DNA of 64,000 bases from an uncultured bacterium (lineage in GTDB: Bacteria > Pseudomonadota > Gammaproteobacteria > Burkholderiales > Burkholderiaceae_C), in contig CAIYQZ010000060.1 of assembly GCA_903928495.1 (NCBI GenBank), positions 1 to 64,000 on the forward strand, in the 5' to 3' direction. Positions 9,499 to 19,800 of this stretch are shown one piece after another. The translations under genes and the position numbers were made by a program. Within the stretch, counting starts at the first letter, position 1. Each line of letters begins with the position of its first letter. The notes beneath the pieces were generated by a model. It made no database searches. It was not told the DNA's origin and saw only the letters and a list, made by a program, of their open reading frames with translations.

Positions 9499-10613
9499 CG
9501 GTCCTGCGTCGGCTGATTTACCGGGAGGTCAGTGGCGCCGTGGCGCTGGTTGCAGTCGCGTTTCTGGGGCTGTTTTTCTTCTTTGATTTCATCGACGAAC
9601 TGTCTTCCATTGGTCGCCCTTCACCGGCAAACCCTGATCTGACCTACAGCCTGCAGCTGGCATTGATGCATGTGGCCTTGCAGGTGCCGAACCACGCCTA
9701 CGAGGTGATGCCCATTGCCGTGCTGATCGGCACAGTGTTTGTGTTTGCGCGGTTGGCACAGGGGTCTGAGTACACCATCCTTCGCACCAGCGGTCTGGGT
9801 CCCTGGCGCGCCTTGCGGCTGATGATGGGCTTGGGCCTCGTGTTTGTGGCCATCACCTTCGTGGTGGGTGACTATGTGGCGCCAGCGGCCAGTAAAACAG
9901 CGCAAATGCTCCAGGCGCGGTTCGAGGGGCGCGTCAGCGTGGGAGGCGCCGGGGCCTGGCTCAAGGAGAAGCAACCCTACAGCCAGTATTCGGTGAACGT
10001 CAACGCGTTGAACGCACAGGGTGATCTGCAAGGCATCCGGATTTTCGAGTTCGACAACCAAGGCCGTCTGGTGTCGCGCACGCAGGCACAACGAGGCCGT
10101 GTCGACGATCAGGGCGGCTGGCAGCTGGAACAGGTGACCCGCACTGAGTTTGCAGCGCAAGGGTCCGACGGGTCACGCGTGCAGCAGCGCCAGATGGCTG
10201 CTTTTCTGTGGCCGAACTCCCTGACCGCTGAAATGGTGTCGGTGGCCCTCCTGAGGCCAGATCGCATGCCCACGGCCGACCTGTACCGCTATGTACAGCA
10301 TCTGGACGCCAACGGCCAAAGCTCGCAGCGCTACGCACTGGAATTCTGGCGCAAGGTGTTTTACCCCCTGAGCTGCCTGGTGATGGTGGTGCTGGCGCTG
10401 CCATTTGCCTACTTGCACTTCAGATCGGGCGGCATCACCGGGTATGTGTTCGGCGGCGTGATGATCGGCATCAGCTTCTTCCTGCTGAACAATGTGTTTG
10501 GCTACATCGGCAACCTGAACCATTGGGTGCCATGGCTGGCAGCCGCATCGCCTTCGCTCATTTACTCCCTGGTGTCGCTCACGGCCTTCGGCTGGCTGGT
10601 GTTGCGACGTTGA
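9495..10613 (+). CDS. lptG: LPS export ABC transporter permease LptG
   Basis: 372 residues, six transmembrane helices in a 3+3 arrangement around a periplasmic jellyroll domain, as for LptF. The N-terminus MTVLRRLIYREVSGAVALV, the early FDFIDEL segment and the C-terminal LVMVVLALPFAYLHFRSGG region are typical of LptG. The ATG at 9495 lies inside the lptF stop (ATGA), making an lptFG unit. Its own stop is overlapped by a possible TTG start of cbiX. Neither lptA, lptB nor lptC lies in this window, which is usual because lptFG is generally separate. Confidence 0.93.
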   Translation: MTVLRRLIYREVSGAVALVAVAFLGLFFFFDFIDELSSIGRPSPANPDLTYSLQLALMHVALQVPNHAYEVMPIAVLIGTVFVFARLAQGSEYTILRTSGLGPWRALRLMMGLGLVFVAITFVVGDYVAPAASKTAQMLQARFEGRVSVGGAGAWLKEKQPYSQYSVNVNALNAQGDLQGIRIFEFDNQGRLVSRTQAQRGRVDDQGGWQLEQVTRTEFAAQGSDGSRVQQRQMAAFLWPNSLTAEMVSVALLRPDRMPTADLYRYVQHLDANGQSSQRYALEFWRKVFYPLSCLVMVVLALPFAYLHFRSGGITGYVFGGVMIGISFFLLNNVFGYIGNLNHWVPWLAAASPSLIYSLVSLTAFGWLVLRR

Positions 10614-11023
10614 TCACCCGTTGCCTGCACCTCCCATTGAACACAAACAATCTCCCATCGAGCGCCGTGGTGCTGTTTGCCCATGGGTCACGAGACCCCT
10701 TGTGGCGCGCGCCCATTGAAGCGGTGGCGGCTCAGGTGCGCCACATCTCGCCACACACCCCGGTGGCCTGCGCTTACCTGGAGTTGTGTGAGCCCAGCCT
10801 GCCCGATGCAGTGCAAACACTGGTCGATCAAGGGGTGACCGACGTCCGCCTGTTGCCTGTGTTTTTTGGCATGGGCAAACACGCCCGGGAAGATCTGCCC
10901 GAGCTGGCCCAGACACTGCGTGCGCAGCATCCCGGCCTGACGCTCACCGTGTTGTCTGCAGCTGGTGAACACCCGGCGCTCACAGCCCTGCTGGCCCAGA
11001 TGGCGCTCGGTCAGACCCCATGA
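10610..11023 (+). CDS. cbiX: Sirohydrochlorin chelatase (CbiX/SirB family, short form)
   Basis: About 137 residues from the TTG at 10610, which overlaps the lptG stop (TTGA). TTG at 10637 or ATGs inside lptG (10523, 10532) are alternatives, none with a good ribosome site, so the exact start is open. The core is a single CbiX domain: VVLFAHGSRDPLW with the metal-binding histidine, the CAYLELCEPSLPDAV strand-helix, and LLPVFFGMGKHAREDLPEL with a second histidine. The short form dimerises and inserts Fe or Co into sirohydrochlorin. Iron insertion gives siroheme, the cofactor of the CysI sulfite reductase encoded at 29 kb. Its stop overlaps the cysB start (ATGA), tying cofactor synthesis to the sulfur regulator. 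Confidence 0.85.
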   Translation: MITRCLHLPLNTNNLPSSAVVLFAHGSRDPLWRAPIEAVAAQVRHISPHTPVACAYLELCEPSLPDAVQTLVDQGVTDVRLLPVFFGMGKHAREDLPELAQTLRAQHPGLTLTVLSAAGEHPALTALLAQMALGQTP

Positions 11024-11967
11024 ACCTGCACCAGTTCAAATTTGTGCAGGAAGCGGTGCGCCGCAACCTGAACTTGACCGAAACCGCCAAGGCGCTGCAC
11101 ACCTCGCAACCCGGCGTGTCCAAAGCCATCATCGAGCTGGAAGACGAACTGGGCATCCAGATTTTTGCCCGGCACGGCAAACGAATACGCCGAGTGACCG
11201 AACCCGGGCAGCATGTGCTGAAAAGCATCGACATCATCCTGCGCGAGCTGAACAACCTGCGCCGCATTGGCAACCAGTTTTCCGCGCAAGACAGCGGCAC
11301 GCTGTCCATTGCCACCACCCACACCCAGGCCCGCTACGTGCTGCCGGCTCCGGTGGCCAAGCTGCGGCAGGCCTACCCCAAAGTGGCCATCAGCCTGCAC
11401 CAGGGCTCGCCCGACCAGGTGGCGCAAATGCTGCTGACCGATGTGGCCGACATCGGCATGGCGACCGAATCGCTGTCGCAGTACGAAGACCTCATCACCC
11501 TGCCCTGCTACGAATGGCAACACGTGCTGGTGCTGCCGGTCGGGCACCCCCTGCTGGAACGCGAGCGCCTGACGCTGGACGACTTGGACAAGCTGCCGCT
11601 GGTCACCTACCACCCGTCTTTCACGGGCCGCAGCCGCATTGACAACGCATTTGCGGCGCGCGACTTGAAGCCCAACATCGTGCTGGAAGCGATCGACTCG
11701 GACGTGATCAAAACCTACGTCAAGCTCGGGTTGGGTGCGGGCATCGTGGCCGAAATGGCCATGGGTGGCGACAACCGCGACCCAGACCTGGCGTCCCGCC
11801 CGCTGGGCCAACTGCTGGGTCACAACGTGGCACGAGTGGCCTTCAAGCGCGGCGCCTACCTGCGCAACTACGTGCTGCGTTTTGCCGAGTTGCTGAGCGA
11901 CCGCCTGAGCCGCGATTTGATCGCCAAAGCCATGGACGGCCACATTGAAAACTACACCAATCTGTAG
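11020..11967 (+). CDS. cysB: LysR-type sulfur-assimilation regulator CysB
   Basis: 315 residues. N-terminal winged helix-turn-helix (residues 1-60, MNLHQFKFVQEAVRRNLNLT, TSQPGVSKAIIELE) followed by a two-lobed effector domain with the CysB-type VGHPLL and TYHPSFTGRSRID segments; the effector in this family is acetylserine or sulfate/thiosulfate. The length and the LNLTE/KALHTSQPGVSKAI wording separate CysB from generic LysR proteins. It presumably activates the cys operon at 28-34 kb. It is translationally coupled to cbiX. Its TAG stop is part of a dispersed-repeat copy (11961-12015). Confidence 0.92.
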   Translation: MNLHQFKFVQEAVRRNLNLTETAKALHTSQPGVSKAIIELEDELGIQIFARHGKRIRRVTEPGQHVLKSIDIILRELNNLRRIGNQFSAQDSGTLSIATTHTQARYVLPAPVAKLRQAYPKVAISLHQGSPDQVAQMLLTDVADIGMATESLSQYEDLITLPCYEWQHVLVLPVGHPLLERERLTLDDLDKLPLVTYHPSFTGRSRIDNAFAARDLKPNIVLEAIDSDVIKTYVKLGLGAGIVAEMAMGGDNRDPDLASRPLGQLLGHNVARVAFKRGAYLRNYVLRFAELLSDRLSRDLIAKAMDGHIENYTNL

Positions 11968-12015
11968 CATCAATCCCAATACCATCAAGCGCCAGAGGCA
12001 TTTTTTATTCATATT
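11961..12015 (+). repeat. Dispersed repeat, copy 1 (end of cysB)
   Basis: TAGC at 11965-11968, 18 bases, AAGCG at 11987-11991, then CCAGAGGC and an AT-rich tail. The TAG of the TAGC block is the cysB stop codon. The tail ends 2 nt before the next gene's ATG. Confidence 0.8.
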
Positions 12016-12017
12016 TC

Positions 12018-13193
12018 ATGAACGCGCCAGCCCATACCCCTACCTTGCAAAGCCGCTTGCCCAACGTGGGCACCACCATCTTCACCGTGATGTCGGCGCT
12101 GGCCGCTGAGAAGGGTGCAGTCAACCTGGGCCAGGGCTTCCCTGACTTCAACTGCGACCCTGCGCTCGTCAACGCGGTGACTGCCGCCATGCAAGCGGGG
12201 CACAACCAGTACCCGCCCATGCCCGGGGTGCCCGCGCTGCGCCAGGCCGTGGCCGCCAAAATGGAGGCGCTGCACGGCAAGGTGTACGACGCCAACACCG
12301 AAATCACCATCACCGCCGGGGCCACACAGGCCATCCTGACCACCATCCTCGCCATCGTCCACCCGGGTGACGAAGTGATCGTGCTGGAGCCGTGTTACGA
12401 CAGCTACGTGCCCAACATCGAACTGGCCGGAGGCGTGGCGGTGCGCGTGCCCCTCACACCCGGCACCTTCAGGCCAGACTTCGACCGCATTTCAGCAGCC
12501 ATCACACCCCGCACCCGCGCCATCATCGTCAACAGCCCGCACAACCCCAGCGCCACCGTGTGGAGTCACGCAGACATGCTGCGCCTACAAGACCTGCTGG
12601 CCCCCACCGACGTGCTGCTGATCTCTGACGAGGTTTACGAACACATGGTGTACGACCCGCTGGAACACCTGAGCGCCGCCCGATACCCCGGGCTGGCTGC
12701 ACGGGCGTTTGTCATCAGCAGCTTTGGCAAAACCTTTCACGTCACCGGCTGGAAGGTGGGCACCGTGGCCGCGCCCGCGCCGCTGACAGCCGAGTTTCGC
12801 AAGGTGCACCAGTTCAACGTGTTCACCGTCAACACGCCGGTGCAACATGCGCTGGCGGCCTACCTGGCCAACCCGGCGCCCTACCGCGACCTGCCCGCTT
12901 TTTATGCCGCCAAGCGCGACCTGTTTCGCCAGGGGCTGGCGCAAACGCGCTTCAAGCTGCTGCCCAGTGAAGGCAGCTACTTCCAGTGCGTGGACATTTC
13001 CAACCTGGCCGTGCCGGAGCGAGACCTGCCCGAAGCTGAGTTCTGCCAATGGCTCACATCAGAGGTCGGTGTTGCGGCCATTCCACTGTCAGCGTTTTAC
13101 GGCAATGGGTTTGACCAGAGGGTGATTCGTTTCTGCTACGCCAAAAAAGACGACACGCTGGCTGCGGCATTGCAGCGGCTGGCTCGCCTTTGA
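12018..13193 (+). CDS. PLP-dependent aminotransferase, YbdL/methionine-aminotransferase-like
   Basis: 391 residues, fold-type I aminotransferase of the class I/II. The PLP lysine lies in SSFGKTFHVTGWKVG, the family arginine in the C-terminal VIRFCYAK segment, with NSPHNPSATVW, LISDEVYEHMVYD and NLGQGFPDF as further family blocks. The wording is closest to YbdL-type methionine aminotransferases and kynurenine-oxoglutarate transaminases; substrate is inferred only. There is no good ribosome site before the ATG at 12018, because a repeat copy fills the upstream region. A role in methionine salvage would suit the neighbouring sulfur regulator, but this is inference. Confidence 0.88.
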   Translation: MNAPAHTPTLQSRLPNVGTTIFTVMSALAAEKGAVNLGQGFPDFNCDPALVNAVTAAMQAGHNQYPPMPGVPALRQAVAAKMEALHGKVYDANTEITITAGATQAILTTILAIVHPGDEVIVLEPCYDSYVPNIELAGGVAVRVPLTPGTFRPDFDRISAAITPRTRAIIVNSPHNPSATVWSHADMLRLQDLLAPTDVLLISDEVYEHMVYDPLEHLSAARYPGLAARAFVISSFGKTFHVTGWKVGTVAAPAPLTAEFRKVHQFNVFTVNTPVQHALAAYLANPAPYRDLPAFYAAKRDLFRQGLAQTRFKLLPSEGSYFQCVDISNLAVPERDLPEAEFCQWLTSEVGVAAIPLSAFYGNGFDQRVIRFCYAKKDDTLAAALQRLARL

Positions 13194-13208
13194 GGTTTAA
13201 ATACCCCC

Positions 13209-16088
13209 ATGAGCAATCCAACCAAGCCCCTCATGGCACACCCGACGTCCATTTTTCGCGCCATGTTGCAGCGCGCGCTCGTGGTCATTGTGCTGAGCGT
13301 GCTGGGCATGTCGTTCGTGGTGTACAAAGCCGTGATTGCGCCTGAAGCACAGCGCGAGATGGAAACCGCCATCAACCTCGCGCTCAAAGACCTGGAGCTT
13401 CGTCTTGCGTCCAAGCAAGACTCGGCCGTCAGCATGGCCGCCGCCCTGGCCCGCGACGACCGAGTTCGCCGCAGCTTGCTCACAGGCGACAGACAGCTGG
13501 CCGTTGACGCGGTCAAAAACATCCGCGACGACTACGCCGCCACCACGACTTACCAGAGCATCAGCGCACAGGTGATCGATGCCAACCGCATCATCCGCGC
13601 CCGTTCCTGGGACCCGGCATTCTTCGGCGAGAAAGCCCCGCACCCGCTGGGCGGCGTGGTGATGGCCAAAAACAAAGCCATGGCCCGTTTCGGCGTGGGC
13701 AATGCGGGCACGGGCGTGATTGCGTTTGCGCCTGTGGTGGTGGACAAGCAGCAAATTGGCCTGGTCAGCATCACCCAGGGTGTGCTGTCTGTGGTGAACG
13801 ACCTGCAGCAAAAAGACATCGACTGGGTGATGGTCGTTGACGAAAAAGGCCTGGCCTCACGCAACAACAACAAACTACCCGCTCCCTACAAAGACGCGCG
13901 TGCCCTGATGCCCGGGCAGTTGCTGGCTCACCCCACATGGTTCGATCCGACGGTGGTTGACTGGGTGGCATCCCGCTGGCCCCAGCTCATGGCCACCCAG
14001 GGGGTGCAACTGATCGAAGACCGCATCGTGCTGGTGGTGCCCGTCACAGACGAGGCCAACGCCACCGTCGGACGCCACGTGCTGATGCTGGAAGCCGCGC
14101 CCGTGCTGGGGCGCATCCGCGATGCGCAACAGTATCTGCTGTGGGTGAATCTGGGTCTGGTGCTGTTGCTGTTGATGATGGCCAGTGTGCTGCTGTGGGA
14201 CGTGCGCAAGCGCATCACCCTGCCCCTGCAGGCCATGACATTGGCCCTGCGCCAGACACTGGACGCCGGGCGCTTCAATCAGCCCACGCCAACGGACCGG
14301 TCAGACGAAATCGGGGATGTGCAACGCAGCCTGAATGCACTGTTTGACAGCCTTGCACAGGCCCTGAATGAAGCCAATCAGGCGGTCAGTGCGGTGGCCA
14401 AGGGCGACTTTGGCGTGAGCATGCGCGGCCGGTACGTGGGCGACCTGAACGCCCTGCAAAGCGGCATCAACGCAGCCATACAAGACCTGCAGGACACGCA
14501 CGAGCGGCTGGTGCAGTCCAACAAAGCCAAGAGCATGTTCCTTGCGAACATGAGCCACGAAATCCGCACGCCCATGAACGCCATCATCGGCATGGCCTAC
14601 CTTGCGCTCAAGACCGACCTCGACGAAGACCAGCGCGAGTACGTCAACCGCATCCACATGGCCGGCAATTCACTGCGCGGCATCATCAACGACATCCTGG
14701 ACTTCTCCAAAATCGAGGCCGGCAAACTGGCATTGGAAAGCGTGCCCTTCCGGCTGGAAGACGTCGTCTCAAATGCCCTGGTCATGGTCCGACAGGCTGC
14801 ACTCGACAAAGGGCTTGAGCTGCTGCTCGATGTGCGCGACCGTCAGTTGCTCCACAGCGAAGGGGTCTTCGTCGGTGACCCTTTGCGCCTGGGGCAGGTG
14901 CTGACCAACCTGCTGTCCAACGCCGTCAAGTTCACAGAAAACGGATCGGTTCGGCTCAGCGTGCGTGTGCTCACCCAGCCACATGCATCTCCGGTTCAGT
15001 TGGCCTTCACGGTGGAAGACACCGGCATTGGCATGACCCTGGAGCAACAGTCCCGGCTGTTTCAGGAGTTCACGCAGGCCGACGGCTCCACCACGCGCAA
15101 GTTCGGTGGCACGGGGCTGGGTCTGGCCATCACCAAGCGTCTGCTGGAGCTCATGAACGGCGAAGTTCAAGTTCAAAGCCAGGTGGGCGAAGGCACCCAG
15201 TTCACTGTCAGGCTGAAACTGCCTTTGGTGCCCAACCAGACGATGTTGACAGACAACCTGGCGCCGGGCGAGCTGCACAGTCTGGTGATCGACAACAACA
15301 GCCTGGCCCGCCAGGTGCTGGGAGACATGCTGTTCAACCTCGGTTCCCAGGTTGCCACGGCCAGCTCGGCGGCAGATGGCTTGGCACGCCTCAAGGCAGG
15401 CGAGCGTTTCAACCACTGCTTTGTCGACTGGGTGATGCCAGACATGGACGGCGAAGCGTTCCTGCGCGAACTGCAGGCCTGGGCACAGGCCACAGGCGCC
15501 ACGCTGCCCAACCTGGTGGTGGTGTCTGCACATGATTCCGATGCCCTTCATCACCTGGCGGCCCCGCTGGGCGTGTCCCGCGTGCTGAGCAAACCCGTGT
15601 TGCCCGAACACCTGCGCAGTGTGTTGCGCAACCGCACGACCACAGCGAAGGCGGTGCCCGAACCCGCGTCCACAGACGCAGGCCAACTTGCGGGCATGAA
15701 GGTGCTGCTGGCCGAAGACAACCGCGTCAACCAGATGCTGGCGCGCAAGCTGATCGAGGCGCAGGGTGCAGCGGTCGACATCGTCGGCGATGGTCAGCAG
15801 GCCCTGGATCGCCTGCGCGAAGCTGGCCCAGACCACTACCACCTGGTGTTGATGGACCTGCAAATGCCGGTGATGGACGGCTACACCGCCACCCAGCGGC
15901 TGCGCGCCGACCGCCGCTTTGACAACATGCCCATCGTCGCCATGACCGCACACGCCATGGTGGAAGAGGTGGAACGCTGTGCCGCCCTGGGCATGAACGA
16001 CCACCTGACCAAACCCATCAACCCGACCAAGCTGTACAGCACGCTGGCCCGGTATTTCGGTCAGCGCAGCGGCGTGGTGGCCAGTTGA
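13209..16088 (+). CDS. Hybrid sensor histidine kinase with two receiver domains
   Basis: 959 residues. A transmembrane helix at about 20-40, a periplasmic cache-like sensor region (about 45-305), a second transmembrane helix (about 310-335), and a HAMP/linker region to ~430. The HisKA box [11 protein letters not shown] has the phospho-acceptor His at about 450. The HATPase has [16 protein letters not shown] and GGTGLGLAI. Two receiver domains follow, with predicted phospho-acceptor Asp at about 740 (FVDWVMPD) and 883 ([11 protein letters not shown]). There is no HPt domain, so phosphate must pass to a separate HPt or output protein. GAGG precedes the ATG by 11 nt; a second ATG 24 nt later is possible. 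The signal sensed is unknown. The 3' end overlaps the convergent SDR gene by 28 bp. Confidence 0.93.
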   Translation: MSNPTKPLMAHPTSIFRAMLQRALVVIVLSVLGMSFVVYKAVIAPEAQREMETAINLALKDLELRLASKQDSAVSMAAALARDDRVRRSLLTGDRQLAVDAVKNIRDDYAATTTYQSISAQVIDANRIIRARSWDPAFFGEKAPHPLGGVVMAKNKAMARFGVGNAGTGVIAFAPVVVDKQQIGLVSITQGVLSVVNDLQQKDIDWVMVVDEKGLASRNNNKLPAPYKDARALMPGQLLAHPTWFDPTVVDWVASRWPQLMATQGVQLIEDRIVLVVPVTDEANATVGRHVLMLEAAPVLGRIRDAQQYLLWVNLGLVLLLLMMASVLLWDVRKRITLPLQAMTLALRQTLDAGRFNQPTPTDRSDEIGDVQRSLNALFDSLAQALNEANQAVSAVAKGDFGVSMRGRYVGDLNALQSGINAAIQDLQDTHERLVQSNKAKSMFLANMSHEIRTPMNAIIGMAYLALKTDLDEDQREYVNRIHMAGNSLRGIINDILDFSKIEAGKLALESVPFRLEDVVSNALVMVRQAALDKGLELLLDVRDRQLLHSEGVFVGDPLRLGQVLTNLLSNAVKFTENGSVRLSVRVLTQPHASPVQLAFTVEDTGIGMTLEQQSRLFQEFTQADGSTTRKFGGTGLGLAITKRLLELMNGEVQVQSQVGEGTQFTVRLKLPLVPNQTMLTDNLAPGELHSLVIDNNSLARQVLGDMLFNLGSQVATASSAADGLARLKAGERFNHCFVDWVMPDMDGEAFLRELQAWAQATGATLPNLVVVSAHDSDALHHLAAPLGVSRVLSKPVLPEHLRSVLRNRTTTAKAVPEPASTDAGQLAGMKVLLAEDNRVNQMLARKLIEAQGAAVDIVGDGQQALDRLREAGPDHYHLVLMDLQMPVMDGYTATQRLRADRRFDNMPIVAMTAHAMVEEVERCAALGMNDHLTKPINPTKLYSTLARYFGQRSGVVAS

Positions 16089-16828
16089 CGCAAGTCGCGC
16101 ACAGGCTCCTGCCCAAACGCAGCAGAGCCCATGTGCGCCACGAGGCGTTGCGCCACATCGGCCGGATCGAGCAGGCTGCCCTCGCGGTGCAGAGCCTGAA
16201 ACCGCTCAACCGACGGAAAGCGGTCAGCACCCACTGAGCGGATGTTGGCCTGCATGGCCGTGTCAACGACGCCGGGGGCCAGGCTTTCCACACGAAGCCC
16301 TGGCACCACATCCAGTGACGTAGCGCGAGCATGCATGTCGAGTGCAGCCTTGGTTGCGCAATACACACTCCAGTCAGGGTAAGGGTTGCGGGCTGCGCCG
16401 CTGGAGATGTGAACCACGCGGCGGTCCTCCACGCCAGGCGTTGCTGCCACAAACGCGTCAGCCAGCATCAGGGGCGCGGCCACATTCAGCGCCACGGCCT
16501 GCCCAACAGCCACAGCGCCCTGCACACCTGGCGGCCCCATGGGGTTGACCGTGCCCGCGTTGTTCACCAAGCAGACACGGGAGGCCCCGTGCACGAAGTT
16601 GCTCAAGGCAGGGCTGCCCAACCACCTGGCCAACGCAGCGCTGTCTGACAAGTCCAACGCCACTTCTTCCAGGCCGGTGTGGCCAGCCGCTACTTTGGCA
16701 GGCCAGCCATGGCGCGACAGGCCCAATACCCGCCAGCCCTGCTCCAGCAATTCCAAGGCTATGGCCTTGCCCAAGCCCTGGCTGTGGCCGGTGATGATGG
16801 CTGCGCCCAAATCCGATGTGGGTGTCAT
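16061..16828 (-). CDS. Short-chain dehydrogenase/reductase
   Basis: 255 residues, classical SDR. NAD(P)-binding glycine motif TGHSQGLG near residue 14, LVNNAG at ~88, catalytic Ser in HISSGAA and the Y-x-x-x-K pair in VYCATKAA, then the [11 protein letters not shown] loop. The pattern resembles sepiapterin/benzil-reductase-type SDRs more than fatty-acid FabG; the substrate is unknown. It starts 13 nt after hrpA and is probably co-transcribed with it. The 3' end overlaps the histidine kinase gene by 28 bp on the other strand. Confidence 0.9.
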   Translation of the reverse strand: MTPTSDLGAAIITGHSQGLGKAIALELLEQGWRVLGLSRHGWPAKVAAGHTGLEEVALDLSDSAALARWLGSPALSNFVHGASRVCLVNNAGTVNPMGPPGVQGAVAVGQAVALNVAAPLMLADAFVAATPGVEDRRVVHISSGAARNPYPDWSVYCATKAALDMHARATSLDVVPGLRVESLAPGVVDTAMQANIRSVGADRFPSVERFQALHREGSLLDPADVAQRLVAHMGSAAFGQEPVRDLRQLATTPLR

Positions 16829-16841
16829 GTCTGAGTCCTTG

Positions 16842-19800
16842 TCATTGATTCAATTGCGCCCAGGCCTTGTCCAGCCGCTTCACGCTCACCGGCTGCGGGG
16901 TTCGCAGTTCTTGTGCGAAGAAGCTGATGCGCAGCTCCTCCAGTAACCAGCGGAATTCGGCCATGCGGTCATCCACCTGCCCCTTCCGCTCGGCCACCAG
17001 GCGCCAGTAGCGCAGGTCCTGGGGCTTGAGTTCGGCCAGTTTTGTGGCGTCGCGGGCGGGGTCACCTCGGTATTTGTCCAGCCGGGCCTGCACGCCTTTC
17101 AGGTAGCGCGGCAGGTGCTGCAGTTGGACCCAAGGCGTGTCGATCAGAAAGCGTTTACCCACCAGCCGCGCCAGTTGCTGCTGCACGTCGGTGGCCACGT
17201 CTGACGGGGGTTTGCTGTCTTTCAGTTTGCGTTGGGCGGCGGCGTGTTCCGCCAGGATGGTGCCGCACAGACGGGCCACTTCGTTGGCAATGAGCGTCAG
17301 GCGGCCACGGCCTTCGGCCACCCGCGCGTTGAAAATGGTGGCATCGCTGGGCAAAGGGTCGAGCAGAAAGGCGCGGTCCATGGCCACGTCGAGCAGCAGG
17401 TGCTTCAGCTCGTCGGCGGTGCCCAGGCTCATGTAGGCCACGCCCATTTGTTGCAGGCCGGGCAGGTTCTTTTCCAGGTACTTCAGCGCGTCTTTGATTT
17501 GAAGGGCAAACAGGCGGCGCAGGCCAGCCCGGTGTTTGGCGCTGGCGGCCTCTGGCTCGTCAAACACCTCGATGCTGACGCCGTCGCCCTGGTCAATCAG
17601 GGCCGGAAAGCCGATGAGCGTTTGCCCGCCTTTTTTGATCTCCATCAGCTCGGGCAACTCGCCAAACGCCCAAGTGGTGTGTTTGATGCCAGCCTGCTGA
17701 GCAGGTTTTTCAGTGTTTTGCGGGGTGCCTTTTTGCGAACTCTGAGGCCTACTTTCAGGGAAAAATCCGTTTTTCCCGATAGCAACATTTGCTTGATTGG
17801 AAAGCGGTACGCCACCACCAGAGTCAGTTTTTCCGCTCCCGACTTTATCTACACTTTCTGTAGCATTCAATTTCAATGAAGCCAGCGCCTGAAACGCCCC
17901 GCGCGCCTTGGCACCCAGCTCGCCCTTCAACGCAGCCAGGCTGCGCCCTGCGCCGAGTTGGCGGCCGTGTTCGTCCACCACGCGGATGTGCATGAGGTGG
18001 TGGGGGCTGAGCATGTCGGCCTTGATATCGCCGCGTTTGATGTCGAGTTGCGTGGCGTCGCGCACCAGCTTCAGCAATGCGTCCATCAAGTTGCCGCTGG
18101 CAAAAGCCTCAGGCGTGCTCAGTGCTTCGGTGAAGCGATTGGCCGTTTCAGGCAGCGGCACCAGGCGTGAGCGGGGGCGCTGGTGCAGGGTCTTCAGCAG
18201 CGCCAGCACCTTCTCTTTCAGCATGCCGGGCACCAGCCACTCGGTGCGGTCTTCGCTCACCTGGTTCAGCACAAACAGGGGCACGGTCACGCTCAGGCCG
18301 TCTTTGGCGTCGCCGGGCTCGTGCAGGTAGCTGGCGGCGCAGTCCACACCCCCCAGCCGCAGCGTTTTGGGAAAAGCCTGGGTGGTGATGCCCGCAGCCT
18401 CGTGCCGCATCAGCTCTTCTTTCGTGAGCATCAGCAGGCGGGGTTGCTTCTGGTTTTCGGTGCCATACCAGCGCTCGAAACTGGCGCCGGTGCACACGTC
18501 GTCGGGCACCTGTTGCTCGTAAAAGGCGTAAATCAGCTCGTCGTCCACCAACACGTCTTGCCTGCGGGCTTTGTGCTCCAGCTCGGCCACCTGGGCCATG
18601 AGCTTCTGGTTGGCAGCCAGAAAGGGCAGCTTGCGTGCCCAGTCTTCAGGCACGTCGCCTTCCACCAGCGCGCTGCGAATGAAAATGTCGCGCGCGGCAT
18701 GAGGATCCAGCTTGCCAAAATTGACGCGCCGCCCGTTGTACACCTGCAGCCCGTACAGCGTGCCGCGCTCCATGGCCGTGACCTGCGCCGCTTTTTTCTC
18801 CCAATGTGGGTCAGATGTTTGGCGTTTGATGAGGTGGCCGCCCACCTCCTCCAGCCACTGGGGTTCGATGTTAGCAATGCCGCGCCCGAACAGGCGGGTG
18901 GTTTCCACCAGTTCGGCCACCACAATCCAGCGACCCGGCTTTTTGTTCAGGTTGGCGCCGGGGTGGCGGTGAAACTTGATGCCGCGCGCGCCGTTGTAAT
19001 AGTCCAGATCGTCGCTTTTGCAGCCCACGTTGCCCAGCAGCCCGGCCAGCATGCTTTTGTGCAGCGCCTCGTACCCTGCGGGCTGGGTGTTGAGCTGCCA
19101 GTTGTGCTCGGCCACCACGGTGTGCAGCTGGGTGTGGATGTCGCGCCACTCGCGCACCCGGCGGATGTTGATGAAGTTCTCGCGCAGCAGGCCTTCTTGC
19201 TGACGGTTGCTGAGCTTATGGGTGGGTTTGTCGGCCTCTGCTTCGGCAGAAGGCACCAGCCCCGCGCGGTGTCCACGGCTGGTTTCCAGCCAGTTCCACA
19301 GGCGCAGGGTGCCTGAGAACTCGCTTTTTTCGTCGTCCCACTTGGCGTGGGCCTGGTCTGCGGCGGCCTGACGGTCCATGGGGCGGTCGCGCACGTCTTG
19401 CACGCTCAGGGCACTGGCAATCACCAGCACCTCGGCCAAGGCACCGCGGTCGCGGGCGGCCAGAATCATGCGGCCCACCCGGGGGTCCAGCGGCAGGCGG
19501 GCCAATTGTTGGCCGATGGGGGTGAGTTCACTCTCTTCGGTGGCGGCACCCAATTCGTGCAGCAGGGCGTAGCCATCGGCAAAGGCGCGGCGGCTGGGCG
19601 GCTCAATGAACGGAAAGTCTTCCACGCCCCCCGTGGCACCGTGCAGGTGCAGCGTCTTCATGCGCAAAATCACCCCGGCCAGGGAGCTGCGCAAAATTTC
19701 GGGGTCGGTGAACTTGGGGCGGCTGGCAAAGCTGGGCTCGTCGTACAGCCGGATGCAAATGCCGTCGGCCACGCGCCCACAACGGCCCGATCGCTGGTTG

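Noticed and set aside
14769..16004. 411-codon open frame antisense to the histidine kinase
   Set aside because: His/Gln/Val-rich shadow of kinase and receiver motifs; no ribosome site.
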